A DNA stretch of 64,000 nucleotides from Gammaproteobacteria bacterium (GTDB lineage Bacteria; Pseudomonadota; Gammaproteobacteria; Steroidobacterales; Steroidobacteraceae), in assembly GCA_018970145.1 (NCBI GenBank), contig JAGWWY010000003.1, forward strand, positions 186,001-250,000, written 5' to 3'. This document shows, piece by piece, positions 17,691 through 26,642 of this stretch; within the stretch, counting starts at the first letter, position 1; the number at the start of each line of letters is the position of its first letter. The notes beneath the pieces were generated by a model that was not told where the DNA came from, did no database searches, and saw only the letters and a list, made by a program, of their open reading frames with translations. The translations under genes were made by a program, and so were the position numbers.

Positions 17691-19235
17691 ATGTCGTCAA
17701 GCATCTCTCCGCATCGCGATTACATCGAGCGCATCTTACGAGCGAAGGTCTACGATGTAGCCATCGAGTCGCCGCTCGAAATCGCGGCGCGTCTATCGCG
17801 TCGGCTCGGTAATCGAATCGAACTCAAGCGCGAAGATCTGCAGCCCGTTTTCTCGTTCAAGTTGCGCGGCGCGTACAACAAGATCGCAACGCTCTCGTCG
17901 CAGGTTGCATCTCGCGGGGTCATTTGCGCTTCGGCCGGCAACCATGCGCAAGGCGTTGCGCTCGCAGCGAGTCGTCGTGGTATTCCGGCGGTCATCGTGA
18001 TGCCGATCACCACGCCGCAGATTAAGGTCTCTGCCGTTCGCGATCTGGGCGGCGAAGTCGTTTTACACGGTGACGATTACGATTCTGCCTACGAGCACGC
18101 GCTTCGCCTCGCTCGCGATCGAACTCTTGTTTTCGTGCATCCTTTTGATGATCCGGATGTGATCGCAGGACAAGGGACGATCGGCATGGAAATCGCGCGT
18201 CAGACGGGCGGCGAAGTCGACGCGGTGTTCATTCCAGTCGGCGGCGGCGGCTTGCTTGCGGGGATCGCGGTATACCTTAAGCATCTTTATCCGCATATCC
18301 GAATCATCGGTGTAAATGCAGTCGATTCGACAGCCATGCATGATTCGCTGATCGCTGGATCGCGCGTCAAGCTGGCACGGGTCGGTATTTTTGCCGACGG
18401 CGTCGCCGTACGCCGAGTAGGCGAAGAAACGTTCAAGCTTGCGCGCGATCTGGTTGATGAGATGATTCTCGTGACGACCGACGAGATCTGTGCAGGCATA
18501 CAAGATATTTTCGAAGATACTCGTTCGGTCGTCGAGCCTGCGGGTGCCTTGGCGGTAGCGGCGATCAAAAAATATGTCGCTCGCGAAAACTGCATGGGCA
18601 AGCGACTGATCGCCATCAATTGTGGCGCCAATATGAATTTTGATCGCTTGCGTCATGTGGCCGAGCGCGCCGAGATCGGTGCGCGCCGCGAAGCCTTGCT
18701 GGCGGTCGAAATCCCCGAGCAGCCTGGCAGCTTTTTGACTTTGTGCCGAACGCTAGGTGCTCGTAGCGTCACCGAGTTCAATTATCGATTCGACCGGCAA
18801 GATCGTGCTCGCGTGTTTCTCGGATTCGCGACGGCGACGGGTGATAGCGAGCGTTCGCAGATGATCGAGCACCTGCACCGAGCGGGTTATCGTGTCACGG
18901 ACATGACCGACAACGAGCTCGCCAAACTGCACGTTCGTTATATGGTGGGCGGACGACCCACGGAGCTCGCAGACGAGTTACTGCTGCGATTCGAGTTTCC
19001 CGAGCGACCGGGCGCCTTGTCTCGATTTCTCGAGGCGATCGGATCGCGCTGGAACATCTCGTTGTTCCATTACCGCAACCACGGCTCTGACGCTGGCAGG
19101 GTGCTGGCGGGGATCCAAGTTGCAGCGAGCAGTCGTGCCGAGTTTTTCGAGCATCTTGCGGCGTTGCAATATCCCTGGATCGACGAGACCGCTAACCCAG
19201 CCTATCGCTTGTTTCTCGGTGGCGCGGAATCGTGA
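17691..19235 (+). CDS. ilvA: threonine ammonia-lyase, biosynthetic
   Basis: PLP enzyme that converts L-threonine to 2-oxobutanoate and ammonia, the first committed step of isoleucine synthesis. The PLP lysine is in VFSFKLRGAYNKI (Lys57), phosphate and substrate loops are SAGNHAQG (81-88), and a glycine-rich PLP-phosphate loop reads PVGGGGLLAG. Two C-terminal ACT-like domains (LLAVEIPEQPGSF and LLLRFEFPERPGAL) are the allosteric isoleucine/valine sensors. At 514 residues it matches the biosynthetic, not catabolic, form. ATG 17691 is preferred over longer readings that overlap the upstream gene. A GTGA overlap links it to the next hydrolase. Confidence 0.97.
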   Translation: MSSSISPHRDYIERILRAKVYDVAIESPLEIAARLSRRLGNRIELKREDLQPVFSFKLRGAYNKIATLSSQVASRGVICASAGNHAQGVALAASRRGIPAVIVMPITTPQIKVSAVRDLGGEVVLHGDDYDSAYEHALRLARDRTLVFVHPFDDPDVIAGQGTIGMEIARQTGGEVDAVFIPVGGGGLLAGIAVYLKHLYPHIRIIGVNAVDSTAMHDSLIAGSRVKLARVGIFADGVAVRRVGEETFKLARDLVDEMILVTTDEICAGIQDIFEDTRSVVEPAGALAVAAIKKYVARENCMGKRLIAINCGANMNFDRLRHVAERAEIGARREALLAVEIPEQPGSFLTLCRTLGARSVTEFNYRFDRQDRARVFLGFATATGDSERSQMIEHLHRAGYRVTDMTDNELAKLHVRYMVGGRPTELADELLLRFEFPERPGALSRFLEAIGSRWNISLFHYRNHGSDAGRVLAGIQVAASSRAEFFEHLAALQYPWIDETANPAYRLFLGGAES

Positions 19236-20122
19236 AGGTCCACGTTCCCGCCGTTTTGCCAGTGGAGCGATTCGTCGCGTTGCGCGGCCACCAACACAGG
19301 ACCTTACATTGGGGAGCCAAGGGTCAGCCGACCGTGTTTTTGCTGCACGGATTTCAAGATTGCGTCGACACCTTCCAGATGTTGATCGATGCGCTGCCAA
19401 GAACGTGGCATTTCATCGGACTCGACTGGCGTGGTTTTGGCGGAAGTGATTGGCAAAATTCGCCGTATTGGTTTCCCGACTACCTCGCCGATCTCGACAC
19501 CCTGCTGGATTTGATGGCACCCGACTCGGCCGTCACGTTGCTCGGCCACAGCATGGGAGGCAACGTCGCCAACCTCTACGCAGGGATTCGGCCTGAACGC
19601 GTCGCGCGGTTGATCTCACTCGAGGGTTTTGGTCTGCCGCGGACACCGGCTGAGCAGGCTCCCGCGCGATATGCCCAATGGCTGGATCAGCTGCGTGCGG
19701 GGCCGCAGCCTTCCCGATACGATTCGATTGAGACGCTGGCGACGCATCTTCGAGGGCGAAACGCCAGACTGCCTGAGGAAAATGCCGCTTTCATTGCACA
19801 AGCCTGGATGCAGCGCACGGCGGACGGGTTGCCGCGCATGCATTTCGATCCGTTCCATCGCTATGTCAACCCGGTGCTGCATCGGCGCGAAGAAGCGGAG
19901 GCTTGTTGGCATCGAGTCGAGGCGGATACGCTGTTGGTGCTCGCAACAGAGTCGGAGTATCGGCGTCGGTTGGATCACGAGGGCGACGTCGAGCGTATGC
20001 ATCGATGCTTCAAGCGTCTGTCGGTCGAGGATCTGCAGGGGCTTGGGCACATGATGCATCATGAAGACCCGGTCCGAGTGGCCGAGGTGATTTTCCGCTG
20101 GTGGTCGTCGAGGAGTGGATAG
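19232..20122 (+). CDS. alpha/beta hydrolase
   Basis: Alpha/beta hydrolase of 296 residues. The oxyanion region is LLHGFQD, the nucleophile elbow is LLGHSMGGN (Ser107), and a late histidine (GHMMHHEDP) completes the triad. It most resembles the epoxide hydrolase/haloperoxidase-type esterases; substrate unknown. It starts at GTG 19232 within the ilvA stop (GTGA), so it is translationally coupled to ilvA. A role in isoleucine synthesis is not implied. Confidence 0.85.
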   Translation: MKVHVPAVLPVERFVALRGHQHRTLHWGAKGQPTVFLLHGFQDCVDTFQMLIDALPRTWHFIGLDWRGFGGSDWQNSPYWFPDYLADLDTLLDLMAPDSAVTLLGHSMGGNVANLYAGIRPERVARLISLEGFGLPRTPAEQAPARYAQWLDQLRAGPQPSRYDSIETLATHLRGRNARLPEENAAFIAQAWMQRTADGLPRMHFDPFHRYVNPVLHRREEAEACWHRVEADTLLVLATESEYRRRLDHEGDVERMHRCFKRLSVEDLQGLGHMMHHEDPVRVAEVIFRWWSSRSG

Positions 20123-20124
20123 CG

Positions 20125-20766
20125 ATGAAATCAATCCTAGTTCTGGCGGTGCTGCTGACCATCGGTGCAGCGACATCGGTTTCGGCGGCCAAGTTCGTCA
20201 CCTTTGATCCATCGCGCTACTCGCAGGAGGTCACCGAATGCGATCGTCTGGCTTCTCATCCTGACGACCCCTTCAAGCTCGCCGCCGGAGTCTCGGAAGG
20301 TAAGGTCGATTTGACCAAAGCTGTCCCTGCTTGTCTTGAGGCTGTAACTCGCGATCCGAAGAATCCCCGACTGAACTATATGTACGGTCGTGTGCTCGGC
20401 TATGCCGGTCGTGGTGCCGAGGCCTTGCCGTATCGAGAGGCCGCGGTTGATGGCGACTATCCACAGGCTTTGTTCGTGATCGGCTACATCACGCTCTATG
20501 GCTACAACTTCCAGCCCAAGGATGTCTGTCGTGCCGGCGAGTTACTGCATCGGTCGGCTTTACACGATCGAATCGCCGGGCAACTGGGATTTCCGCGATA
20601 CGTACTCGAAGGTCGATTCGACACTTGTCCGGGCGTTCGCCGCGACCCAGCGGAGATGCTGGAGTTCGTCGCAGCCGCACGTAAGCAGTTCGGTAGCGAT
20701 TACTACAAAGGCTTACTAGCCGATGCTCTCGAAGACGATCTGAAGCGCCTGATCCAACAACCTTAA
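20125..20766 (+). CDS. secreted Sel1/TPR-like repeat protein
   Basis: Exported protein of 213 residues. A clear Sec signal peptide (first 21 residues, cleavage after VSA) precedes a helical repeat region resembling Sel1/TPR units (AAVDGDYPQALFVIGYITLYG, then CRAGELLHRSAL). Such proteins bind partner proteins or peptidoglycan-associated factors. Several cysteines (CDR, PAC, DVC, DTC) may form periplasmic disulfides. The ORF is open upstream, but ATG 20125 begins the signal peptide and has GGAG nearby. Specific function unknown. Confidence 0.7.
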   Translation: MKSILVLAVLLTIGAATSVSAAKFVTFDPSRYSQEVTECDRLASHPDDPFKLAAGVSEGKVDLTKAVPACLEAVTRDPKNPRLNYMYGRVLGYAGRGAEALPYREAAVDGDYPQALFVIGYITLYGYNFQPKDVCRAGELLHRSALHDRIAGQLGFPRYVLEGRFDTCPGVRRDPAEMLEFVAAARKQFGSDYYKGLLADALEDDLKRLIQQP

Positions 20767-20769
20767 TCC

Positions 20770-21258
20770 ATGGCTGAGCCTGCTTACACCGCGTCAGTGT
20801 TGCGCCCCATGGGAGTGCATCCGAGGGCTATTTGGGCCGGATATCTCGGCTTACTGCCGTTCGTTGCGGCCTTGCTGTGTGTGGTTTTTGGGCGTAGCGC
20901 TCTCGGGTGGCAAGTGGGTGAACGTCTCGCACTGGGCTGGGGTGCGGCGATTCTCGGCTATGTGTCGGCTGTACATTGGGGGCTCGCGTTGGCGGGGCGA
21001 TGGCCTTGGACGGTCGGTGTGGTCTTGGGGAGTACCGTGCCTTCAGTGCTGGCGGCAGTTGCCGTGCTGATCGGTGAGGTGCGCGGCTTGGCACTACTCG
21101 TGGTTGGCTTTGGTGTGTTCTGGTTGTACGAACATCGCCGATATGAGCAGGAGCTACCCGCGGACTACCTTGCGCTGCGGAGAAATCTTTCTTTGACGGT
21201 ATGCGTTCTTCTGACGCTGACAGCGATCGCACTGGACAACGCGAGGATGCTCTCATGA
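20770..21258 (+). CDS. DUF3429 inner-membrane protein
   Basis: Inner-membrane protein of 162 residues with about five hydrophobic helices. The segments ILGYVSAVHWGLALAG and the late PADYLALRRNLS are characteristic of DUF3429 proteins, whose function is not known. It begins 3 bp after the preceding stop and overlaps the AI-2E-type transporter gene by 4 bp (ATGA), so it is in the same transcription unit. Confidence 0.8.
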   Translation: MAEPAYTASVLRPMGVHPRAIWAGYLGLLPFVAALLCVVFGRSALGWQVGERLALGWGAAILGYVSAVHWGLALAGRWPWTVGVVLGSTVPSVLAAVAVLIGEVRGLALLVVGFGVFWLYEHRRYEQELPADYLALRRNLSLTVCVLLTLTAIALDNARMLS

Positions 21259-22328
21259 TGCTGGAAGATCTCGCTGAGGCTAAGTGGCTGCGCGCCCTGA
21301 TCGTCGCGTTTTCATTGATTGTGCTGGTGTTGTTGGCTTTTCAGGTGCTACAGCCATTTTTGGTGCCTGTGGTTTGGGCAGTCATCCTGGCTTACGTCAC
21401 ATGGCCGATGCACGAGCGAGTCGTTTTGTTGTGTCGCGGTCATCGCGAGCTCGCAGCGCTGATCATGACGCTCGGACTGAGTGCCGCCATCATTTTGCCA
21501 ATCGTCTGGTTGATCATCCTCGTGCAAGCCGAAGCACTGCCGATTTATCGCGAATTGGCGCCGCTGCTTGCCAAAGTCGAATTACCGGACTCCATCAGGC
21601 AGATTCCTTTGCTTGGGCCGCGACTCGTCGAAATCGTCGAACAATTTCAGAGAGATCCATCCGGTATCGACACTGCCATTCGGAATTTCCTCACGCAATC
21701 ATCCGGTGAGTTGAGTGCGGTCGTCGGCGGCGTCGGGCGCAACGTCATCAAACTGGGTTTTGCGATGTTCTCCCTGTTTTTTATGTACCGAGACGGCGAG
21801 CACGTCGCTGCACAAGTCGAGCGGATGTTGCAGCAGTTCTTCGGAAAGGTTCGTGTTTCCCATTACCTTGATGCGATCGGCAGCACGGTCAAAGCGGTCG
21901 TCTATGGCTTGGTTTTGGCGGCGTTGGCGCAAGGTACTTTGGCGGGTATCGGGTATGCAGTGGCAGGGGTGCCAGCGCCGATAATCTTTGGCATCATGAC
22001 CTTTCTCGCAGGGCTTATTCCGTTCGTCGTTCCTTTTATGTGGACTGGCGCGAGCATTTACCTTTTTCTGACGGGTAACACGGTTGAGGCGATTGGGCTC
22101 GCAATCTGGGGCGCGACAGCGGTCAGCTGGATCGACAACATCGTCCGACCGCTCGTGATCAGCGGTGCGACTCGCATCCCGTTCCTGTTGGTGTTGTTCG
22201 GTGTGCTAGGCGGTCTTGCGGCGTTCGGGATGGTAGGTCTTTTCATTGGCCCCGTGATCCTTGCCGTTTTGATGGCGATCTGGCGTGAATGGATCGCCGA
22301 GAAGCGTTCGCAGGCAGATCCGACCTGA
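21255..22328 (+). CDS. AI-2E family (PF01594-type) transporter
   Basis: Polytopic inner-membrane protein of 357 residues, AI-2E exporter/PerM family. N-terminal helices (LIVLVLLAFQVLQPFLVPVV) and the C-terminal block with GLIPFVVPFMW and a DNIVRPLVISG motif are typical of the family. Members export autoinducer-2 or act as Na+/H+ antiporters; which applies here cannot be told. Start ATG 21255 overlaps the DUF3429 stop (ATGA); the longer 21201 reading overlaps that gene and is rejected. Its stop is directly adjacent to the convergent LOG gene. Confidence 0.9.
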   Translation: MMLEDLAEAKWLRALIVAFSLIVLVLLAFQVLQPFLVPVVWAVILAYVTWPMHERVVLLCRGHRELAALIMTLGLSAAIILPIVWLIILVQAEALPIYRELAPLLAKVELPDSIRQIPLLGPRLVEIVEQFQRDPSGIDTAIRNFLTQSSGELSAVVGGVGRNVIKLGFAMFSLFFMYRDGEHVAAQVERMLQQFFGKVRVSHYLDAIGSTVKAVVYGLVLAALAQGTLAGIGYAVAGVPAPIIFGIMTFLAGLIPFVVPFMWTGASIYLFLTGNTVEAIGLAIWGATAVSWIDNIVRPLVISGATRIPFLLVLFGVLGGLAAFGMVGLFIGPVILAVLMAIWREWIAEKRSQADPT

Positions 22329-22910
22329 TCAAGTCTGAGAGCGGTTCATCCAGGCCGGCAGGTCTGGGCCGCGGTATTGCCGCATCGCCTGCAACAGTCG
22401 AGTGACATCATCATCGATCAGCAGCATGTCGCGCACGCCCAGGCGTAGAAATCCTTCCTGCTGCACGTGGTCCAAGAAGGCACCGAGACCGGAGTAGAAG
22501 CCGTCGACATCGAGCAGCGCGCAGGGTTTTTGATGCAGACCCAGATGCGCCCACGTCCACACTTCAAATAACTCCTCGAGAGTGCCTACGCCGCCCGGTA
22601 GCGCGATGAATCCGTCGGCGAGTTCGGCCATCATGGCTTTGCGCTCGTGCATCGATTCGACGATGCGCAAGTCAACAGCGCCCCGGTGGGCGACTTCAAG
22701 CTTGACGAGGTTGCGAGGGATGATGCCGATGACTTCACCGCCCCCGGCCAACGCGGCATCGGCCACCGCACCCATCAGACCGATACCGGCACCACCATAG
22801 ACGAGACCAACGCCTGAGCGGGCTAGAGTGCGGCCAAGCTCGTGTGCCGCAGAGCGATAGGACTCTTTCGCGCCAGCATTGGCGCCGCAAAAAACGCAGA
22901 GACGTTTCAT
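22329..22910 (-). CDS. LOG family protein (nucleoside monophosphate phosphoribohydrolase)
   Basis: LOG-type enzyme of 193 residues that hydrolyses (cytokinin-like) riboside 5'-monophosphates to base plus ribose 5-phosphate. The signature PGGVGTLEE is at 105-113 and the nucleotide-binding GGAGIGLMGAVADAAL at 39-54. In most bacteria the role is probably nucleotide salvage or clean-up. Its ATG overlaps the stop of the tandem hydrolase gene (ATGA), so the two are coupled, which is an unusual partnership. Confidence 0.9.
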   Translation of the reverse strand: MKRLCVFCGANAGAKESYRSAAHELGRTLARSGVGLVYGGAGIGLMGAVADAALAGGGEVIGIIPRNLVKLEVAHRGAVDLRIVESMHERKAMMAELADGFIALPGGVGTLEELFEVWTWAHLGLHQKPCALLDVDGFYSGLGAFLDHVQQEGFLRLGVRDMLLIDDDVTRLLQAMRQYRGPDLPAWMNRSQT

Positions 22911-24598
22911 GTCAATTTCGGCAGCAATACGCGTGCCCAGTCGTGCGAGTCGCGGGGCAATTCCACAAAGATCAGATGGGACATCTCTGTCGCCGCTTGT
23001 GCCGCCACTGATTTCAATGGATCAGCGTTTGGCGCAGCCAGTAAAACGGCTTCCCGAGTTTTGGCTAGCTTCCTTTTCCACGGGTATACGAAAGCAGCCT
23101 GATGGGCCTGCCGCCACATTCCATGGGAGCGGAATAGATCGAGCAGGCGGCGTTGCACGCGGACCGGGTCGAGCTCTGCTTCGCTCTGGATAACGTTAGC
23201 GCGTTTCTGGCGAAACCAAGGCCAGAACAAGTGTTGATCGCGCACGACATACCATGCTTCGACCAAATGTCCGCCGTACCAGACTGGTTTGATATCCGGT
23301 GTGTAATGATCGATCAATTCTTTGCTGAGTACGTCATCGACCAGCATCGCACTTAGCATCACGACGTGTCGCACACGACTCTTGGCGAGCGTAGCGAGCT
23401 CCAGCGCGATGAAGGCACTACCGCCGACGCCAATCACATCGACCTCGGCGATATTCAGTCTCTGCAGCGCCGCTGCGATCGCCTTGGCGAAACTACCGAC
23501 GGTCACCTTGCCACGCGGCAGGGTGTTGTCCGATTCGCCATGACCGGGGAGATTGATCGCGAGCACCGGACGATGACCGATAAAGCCGGCAGCCAAACCC
23601 TCGATGCTCTCGGTTGAGCCGCCTGCTTCATGCAGAATGAGCACCGCTCGACCGCTGACGTCTGCGTTGCGACGCAGGCGCAATTGTCCGCCATCAACGG
23701 TGACGTAGTCCTGCCATAGCCGTCCGCGCAGACCGGTGTGGTTCGTCGACTTCGACATTTTCGGCGGCTTGTGACGTTTGATGTAGTCGCGGCACAGATC
23801 GAGAGTTTGATCTGCCGACCCGCCTTTGGCGACGGTGACACCATCGGCCGGGTGTCGAATGTGGCCCAGATCTGCCGAGAGCACATCTGTATCTGCCGCC
23901 GTCACGAGTATCGGCGTTTTGGTTTGACGCAGTGCGAGATCTGATCGCATCGTGAAGGCCGCACGATAGCCGACGCGGTAATGATCGCCGGCACGCATGA
24001 AATCGAGTAACGAGTTATGCAACGCCTCTGCGGGTGGCAGGTCGAATGACAGACGCGCCGCAGCGGATTTTCGATACCAGGGAAAGAAAATCAGTTGCTC
24101 GCGCATGCGAGCCCAAAGCCAAGTCAGATGTGATCCATCCCACTTGGGTTGCAATGGCGGGAGATAGTGCTCGATGAAGTCTTGTCGGTCCGGTTCCGTC
24201 ATGACCACGTAGCCGTTGGCCGCTGCGCAGACCAGACGTTCTGGATACGCTGCAGCGAGCGCGCCCGTGATCATGGCGCCGGTGTGAAAGCCATAAACGG
24301 CGGCGCGCTCGATTCCGAGTGCATCCATGAATTCGATGACCGCTTCGGCAAAGTCACTCGCTTCTGCACGATCGACACCAAGCGGGTCCGATAGCCCGAA
24401 CCCGGGCGTGTCCGGTGCGATACAAGTGAAGTGCGGCTTCCAGCGCTCCATCGTGGCGAGCATGTCTCGAGATGAAAGCGGAGATTGGTGCAAGCACAGC
24501 ACCACGGGACCTGAGCCGACGCGACGATAGTGCACTTGTCGCGGGCCCCATCGCCCGTTACTGATGGAAGCGAAATGCCGCGTGATGCTGGTCGTCAT
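22907..24598 (-). CDS. tandem alpha/beta-hydrolase-fold protein lacking both nucleophilic serines
   Basis: Two alpha/beta-hydrolase domains in one chain of 563 residues (about 15-275 and 293-560). Both halves share the cap-region pattern HYxPxxxPxWxGxHL...FxPWxR, so they arose by duplication. The GxSxG elbow reads GFHTG in the first half (His105) and GVGGS in the second (Gly392), so neither has Ser at the nucleophile position. The protein may be a non-hydrolytic binder or use other chemistry, since Ser-free GxHTG hydrolase relatives probably exist. Start ATG 24598 has GGCGAGA upstream; the earlier codon at 24604 is TTG. Coupled to the LOG gene. Confidence 0.8.
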   Translation of the reverse strand: MTTSITRHFASISNGRWGPRQVHYRRVGSGPVVLCLHQSPLSSRDMLATMERWKPHFTCIAPDTPGFGLSDPLGVDRAEASDFAEAVIEFMDALGIERAAVYGFHTGAMITGALAAAYPERLVCAAANGYVVMTEPDRQDFIEHYLPPLQPKWDGSHLTWLWARMREQLIFFPWYRKSAAARLSFDLPPAEALHNSLLDFMRAGDHYRVGYRAAFTMRSDLALRQTKTPILVTAADTDVLSADLGHIRHPADGVTVAKGGSADQTLDLCRDYIKRHKPPKMSKSTNHTGLRGRLWQDYVTVDGGQLRLRRNADVSGRAVLILHEAGGSTESIEGLAAGFIGHRPVLAINLPGHGESDNTLPRGKVTVGSFAKAIAAALQRLNIAEVDVIGVGGSAFIALELATLAKSRVRHVVMLSAMLVDDVLSKELIDHYTPDIKPVWYGGHLVEAWYVVRDQHLFWPWFRQKRANVIQSEAELDPVRVQRRLLDLFRSHGMWRQAHQAAFVYPWKRKLAKTREAVLLAAPNADPLKSVAAQAATEMSHLIFVELPRDSHDWARVLLPKLT

Positions 24599-24644
24599 GT
24601 ACAAATCTCGCCGATGTAACTCACGAACAAACTACCATTGACCC

Positions 24645-25898
24645 ATGAATCAGGCGAGTGGTGTGCGTGCGGCTCTACGGCACGCAGATTTTCGGCGGTT
24701 TGCTTTCGGCAGATTTTTCGCGACGCTCGCTTGGCAGATGTTGGGTGTGGCCGTCGGCTGGCAGGTGTACTCCATCACTCGCGATCCGCTCGATCTCGGG
24801 CTCGTCGGACTCGCGCAGTTTCTGCCGTTTTTCCTCTTAGTGTTGCCGGCAGGTCAGTTGGCCGATCGCATGGATCGGCGTTTCTTGATCGTCATTGCTT
24901 ATGTGATCGAGATTCTCTGCGTGCTGGTTTTGATCGGCTTCACGTGGTCGGGGAGTCGCGAGATCCTCTGGGTGTTTTTCGCGATGGGTCTATTCGGTGC
25001 TGGTCGCGCGCTGTGGATGCCAACCTCTCAGGCCATGACCGTCAACCTAGTACCTCAAAGTGCATTTCCCGCTGCCGTCGCTTTCAATTCGACCCTGTTC
25101 GAATCGGCAGTCATCGTTGGACCTGCACTCGGTGGTTTGTTGTACGCGTTCGGCGAGTCTGTGACTGTCGAGCACGGAGCAATGTGGGTCTACGTCAGCG
25201 CCTTGTCCATCCTCGTGATCGTGCTGTGGTTGATGTTCGGCATTCGGCCAGTGCGAGCGCCTCCAACCGAGGCGAAATTCGCCTGGGATGAACTCGCCGA
25301 GGGCTTTCGCTTCGTGCTGCGTCGCAGATCGGTTCTCGGTGCGATATCGCTCGATTTGTTCGCCGTCTTATTCGGCGGTGCCACCGCGCTATTACCGATG
25401 TTCGCAGCGGATATCTTGCAGGTCGGACCCGAAGGACTTGGGCTGTTGCGTACCGCACCGGGTGTCGGCGCGGCACTGACGGCGATCTGGCTTGCTCGTC
25501 GACCTATCGCTCGGCATGCGGGGCGATGGATGTTCAGCGGCGTATCGGTGTTTGGCATCGCCACCGTCATCTTCGGTTTATCGACCTCGTTTTGGCTGTC
25601 GTGTTTCGCGTTGTTCTGCCTCGGTGCAGGCGACATGGTCAGTGTGTTCGTTCGCCACCTCTTGGTTCAGTTGGAGACTCCGGATGCGATCCGCGGTCGC
25701 GTCAGCGCCGTCAGCTCGATGTTCATCGGGGCGTCGAACGAGCTCGGCGAGTTCGAATCCGGTCTGACGGCAAGCTGGTGGGGTCCAGTAACGGCCGTGG
25801 CGGTGGGCGGGGCCGTCTGTCTGGTCATTGTGGGGGTGTACTGGCGGCTGTTCCCAGAGCTGCGTCGATTGGATCGTTTCCCGCAGCCTGGGAGTTGA
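24645..25898 (+). CDS. MFS transporter (MFS_3/EntS-like)
   Basis: Twelve-helix permease of 417 residues, inner membrane. The opening LRHADFRRFAFGRFFATLAWQM region and LPAGQLADRMDRR (motif A) match the MFS_3 family, which includes the enterobactin exporter EntS and macrolide exporters. Likely an efflux pump for a small molecule, not assignable further. It is divergent from the tandem-hydrolase gene (46 bp) and 57 bp before the envelope cluster that follows on the same strand. It may share transcription with that cluster but is not clearly part of it. Confidence 0.9.
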   Translation: MNQASGVRAALRHADFRRFAFGRFFATLAWQMLGVAVGWQVYSITRDPLDLGLVGLAQFLPFFLLVLPAGQLADRMDRRFLIVIAYVIEILCVLVLIGFTWSGSREILWVFFAMGLFGAGRALWMPTSQAMTVNLVPQSAFPAAVAFNSTLFESAVIVGPALGGLLYAFGESVTVEHGAMWVYVSALSILVIVLWLMFGIRPVRAPPTEAKFAWDELAEGFRFVLRRRSVLGAISLDLFAVLFGGATALLPMFAADILQVGPEGLGLLRTAPGVGAALTAIWLARRPIARHAGRWMFSGVSVFGIATVIFGLSTSFWLSCFALFCLGAGDMVSVFVRHLLVQLETPDAIRGRVSAVSSMFIGASNELGEFESGLTASWWGPVTAVAVGGAVCLVIVGVYWRLFPELRRLDRFPQPGS

Positions 25899-25955
25899 GA
25901 TCCGCCTGCTGATTCGTCATATCCGCATGGCATACTCTGTGCTCTACCGGGGGAA

Positions 25956-26642
25956 ATGATGCGTTACCGAGCCTCAGCTTCCTTAGCTTCTGTATCACTC
26001 GTCTCGATACTGCCGTTGACCTTGGCGGGTTGCATGAGCGCGACCATCCAGGAGAGCCGGGAGCTGCCGACCCAAATCGTCGCGGGCGAAGCCGTGGTCA
26101 TTCTGGCTAAACCGCAGATTGAGGGGGTCGCTGCAGAGGATGAGTTCATCGACTGCGTGGGTAACGGGCTCGGCAAGGGTGAGCGACCGATCCCGGTGCG
26201 CGACAACAATGATTTCGTCGACGAGCTGTTCCCGTGGCTTGAGCCGGGCACGGCACCGAGGCGACCCGAGGCAGTGACGCAACTTTTGGCGCGCCCCGGT
26301 GTCGGTGAGAGAGTGACCGCTTCGGGCGTACGTTATCTCGTCTGGTTGGACGGCGGCACTCGGCGAACCGACGGCGGGGGCAGCTTGGCTTGCGGGGCGG
26401 CCCCTGGCGCTGCCGGGTGCATCGGCTTCGGTTGGTGGGAAAAAGAGTCGGACTACGAGGCGACGGTGTGGGATTTAAAACAGGCGCGATCAGCGGGCAG
26501 TGTCGAAGCCAATGTGACGGGAACATCGGCAATCGTGGGCGCTGTCGTGCCACTGCCTTTTATCGCAAGGGTGCAGGGAACGGCCTGCGATCGCTTGGCC
26601 GAACAACTGCAGAATTTTTTCCAAGGTGACGCCAATCCATGA
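25956..26642 (+). CDS. outer-membrane-type lipoprotein, first gene of the kinase/VWA cluster
   Basis: Not recognised by family. A signal peptide with lipobox (LTLAGC, Cys near 26) makes it a lipoprotein; Met follows the Cys, so the outer membrane is the likely site. The mature part has an alpha/beta look with a late hydrophobic segment (AIVGAVVPLPFIARVQG), recalling CsgG/LpoB-like lipoprotein domains, but this is only a resemblance. ATG at 25956 or 25959 is possible after GGGGGA. The next lipoprotein starts within its stop (ATGA), so it is coupled to the cluster. Confidence 0.65.
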   Translation: MMRYRASASLASVSLVSILPLTLAGCMSATIQESRELPTQIVAGEAVVILAKPQIEGVAAEDEFIDCVGNGLGKGERPIPVRDNNDFVDELFPWLEPGTAPRRPEAVTQLLARPGVGERVTASGVRYLVWLDGGTRRTDGGGSLACGAAPGAAGCIGFGWWEKESDYEATVWDLKQARSAGSVEANVTGTSAIVGAVVPLPFIARVQGTACDRLAEQLQNFFQGDANP

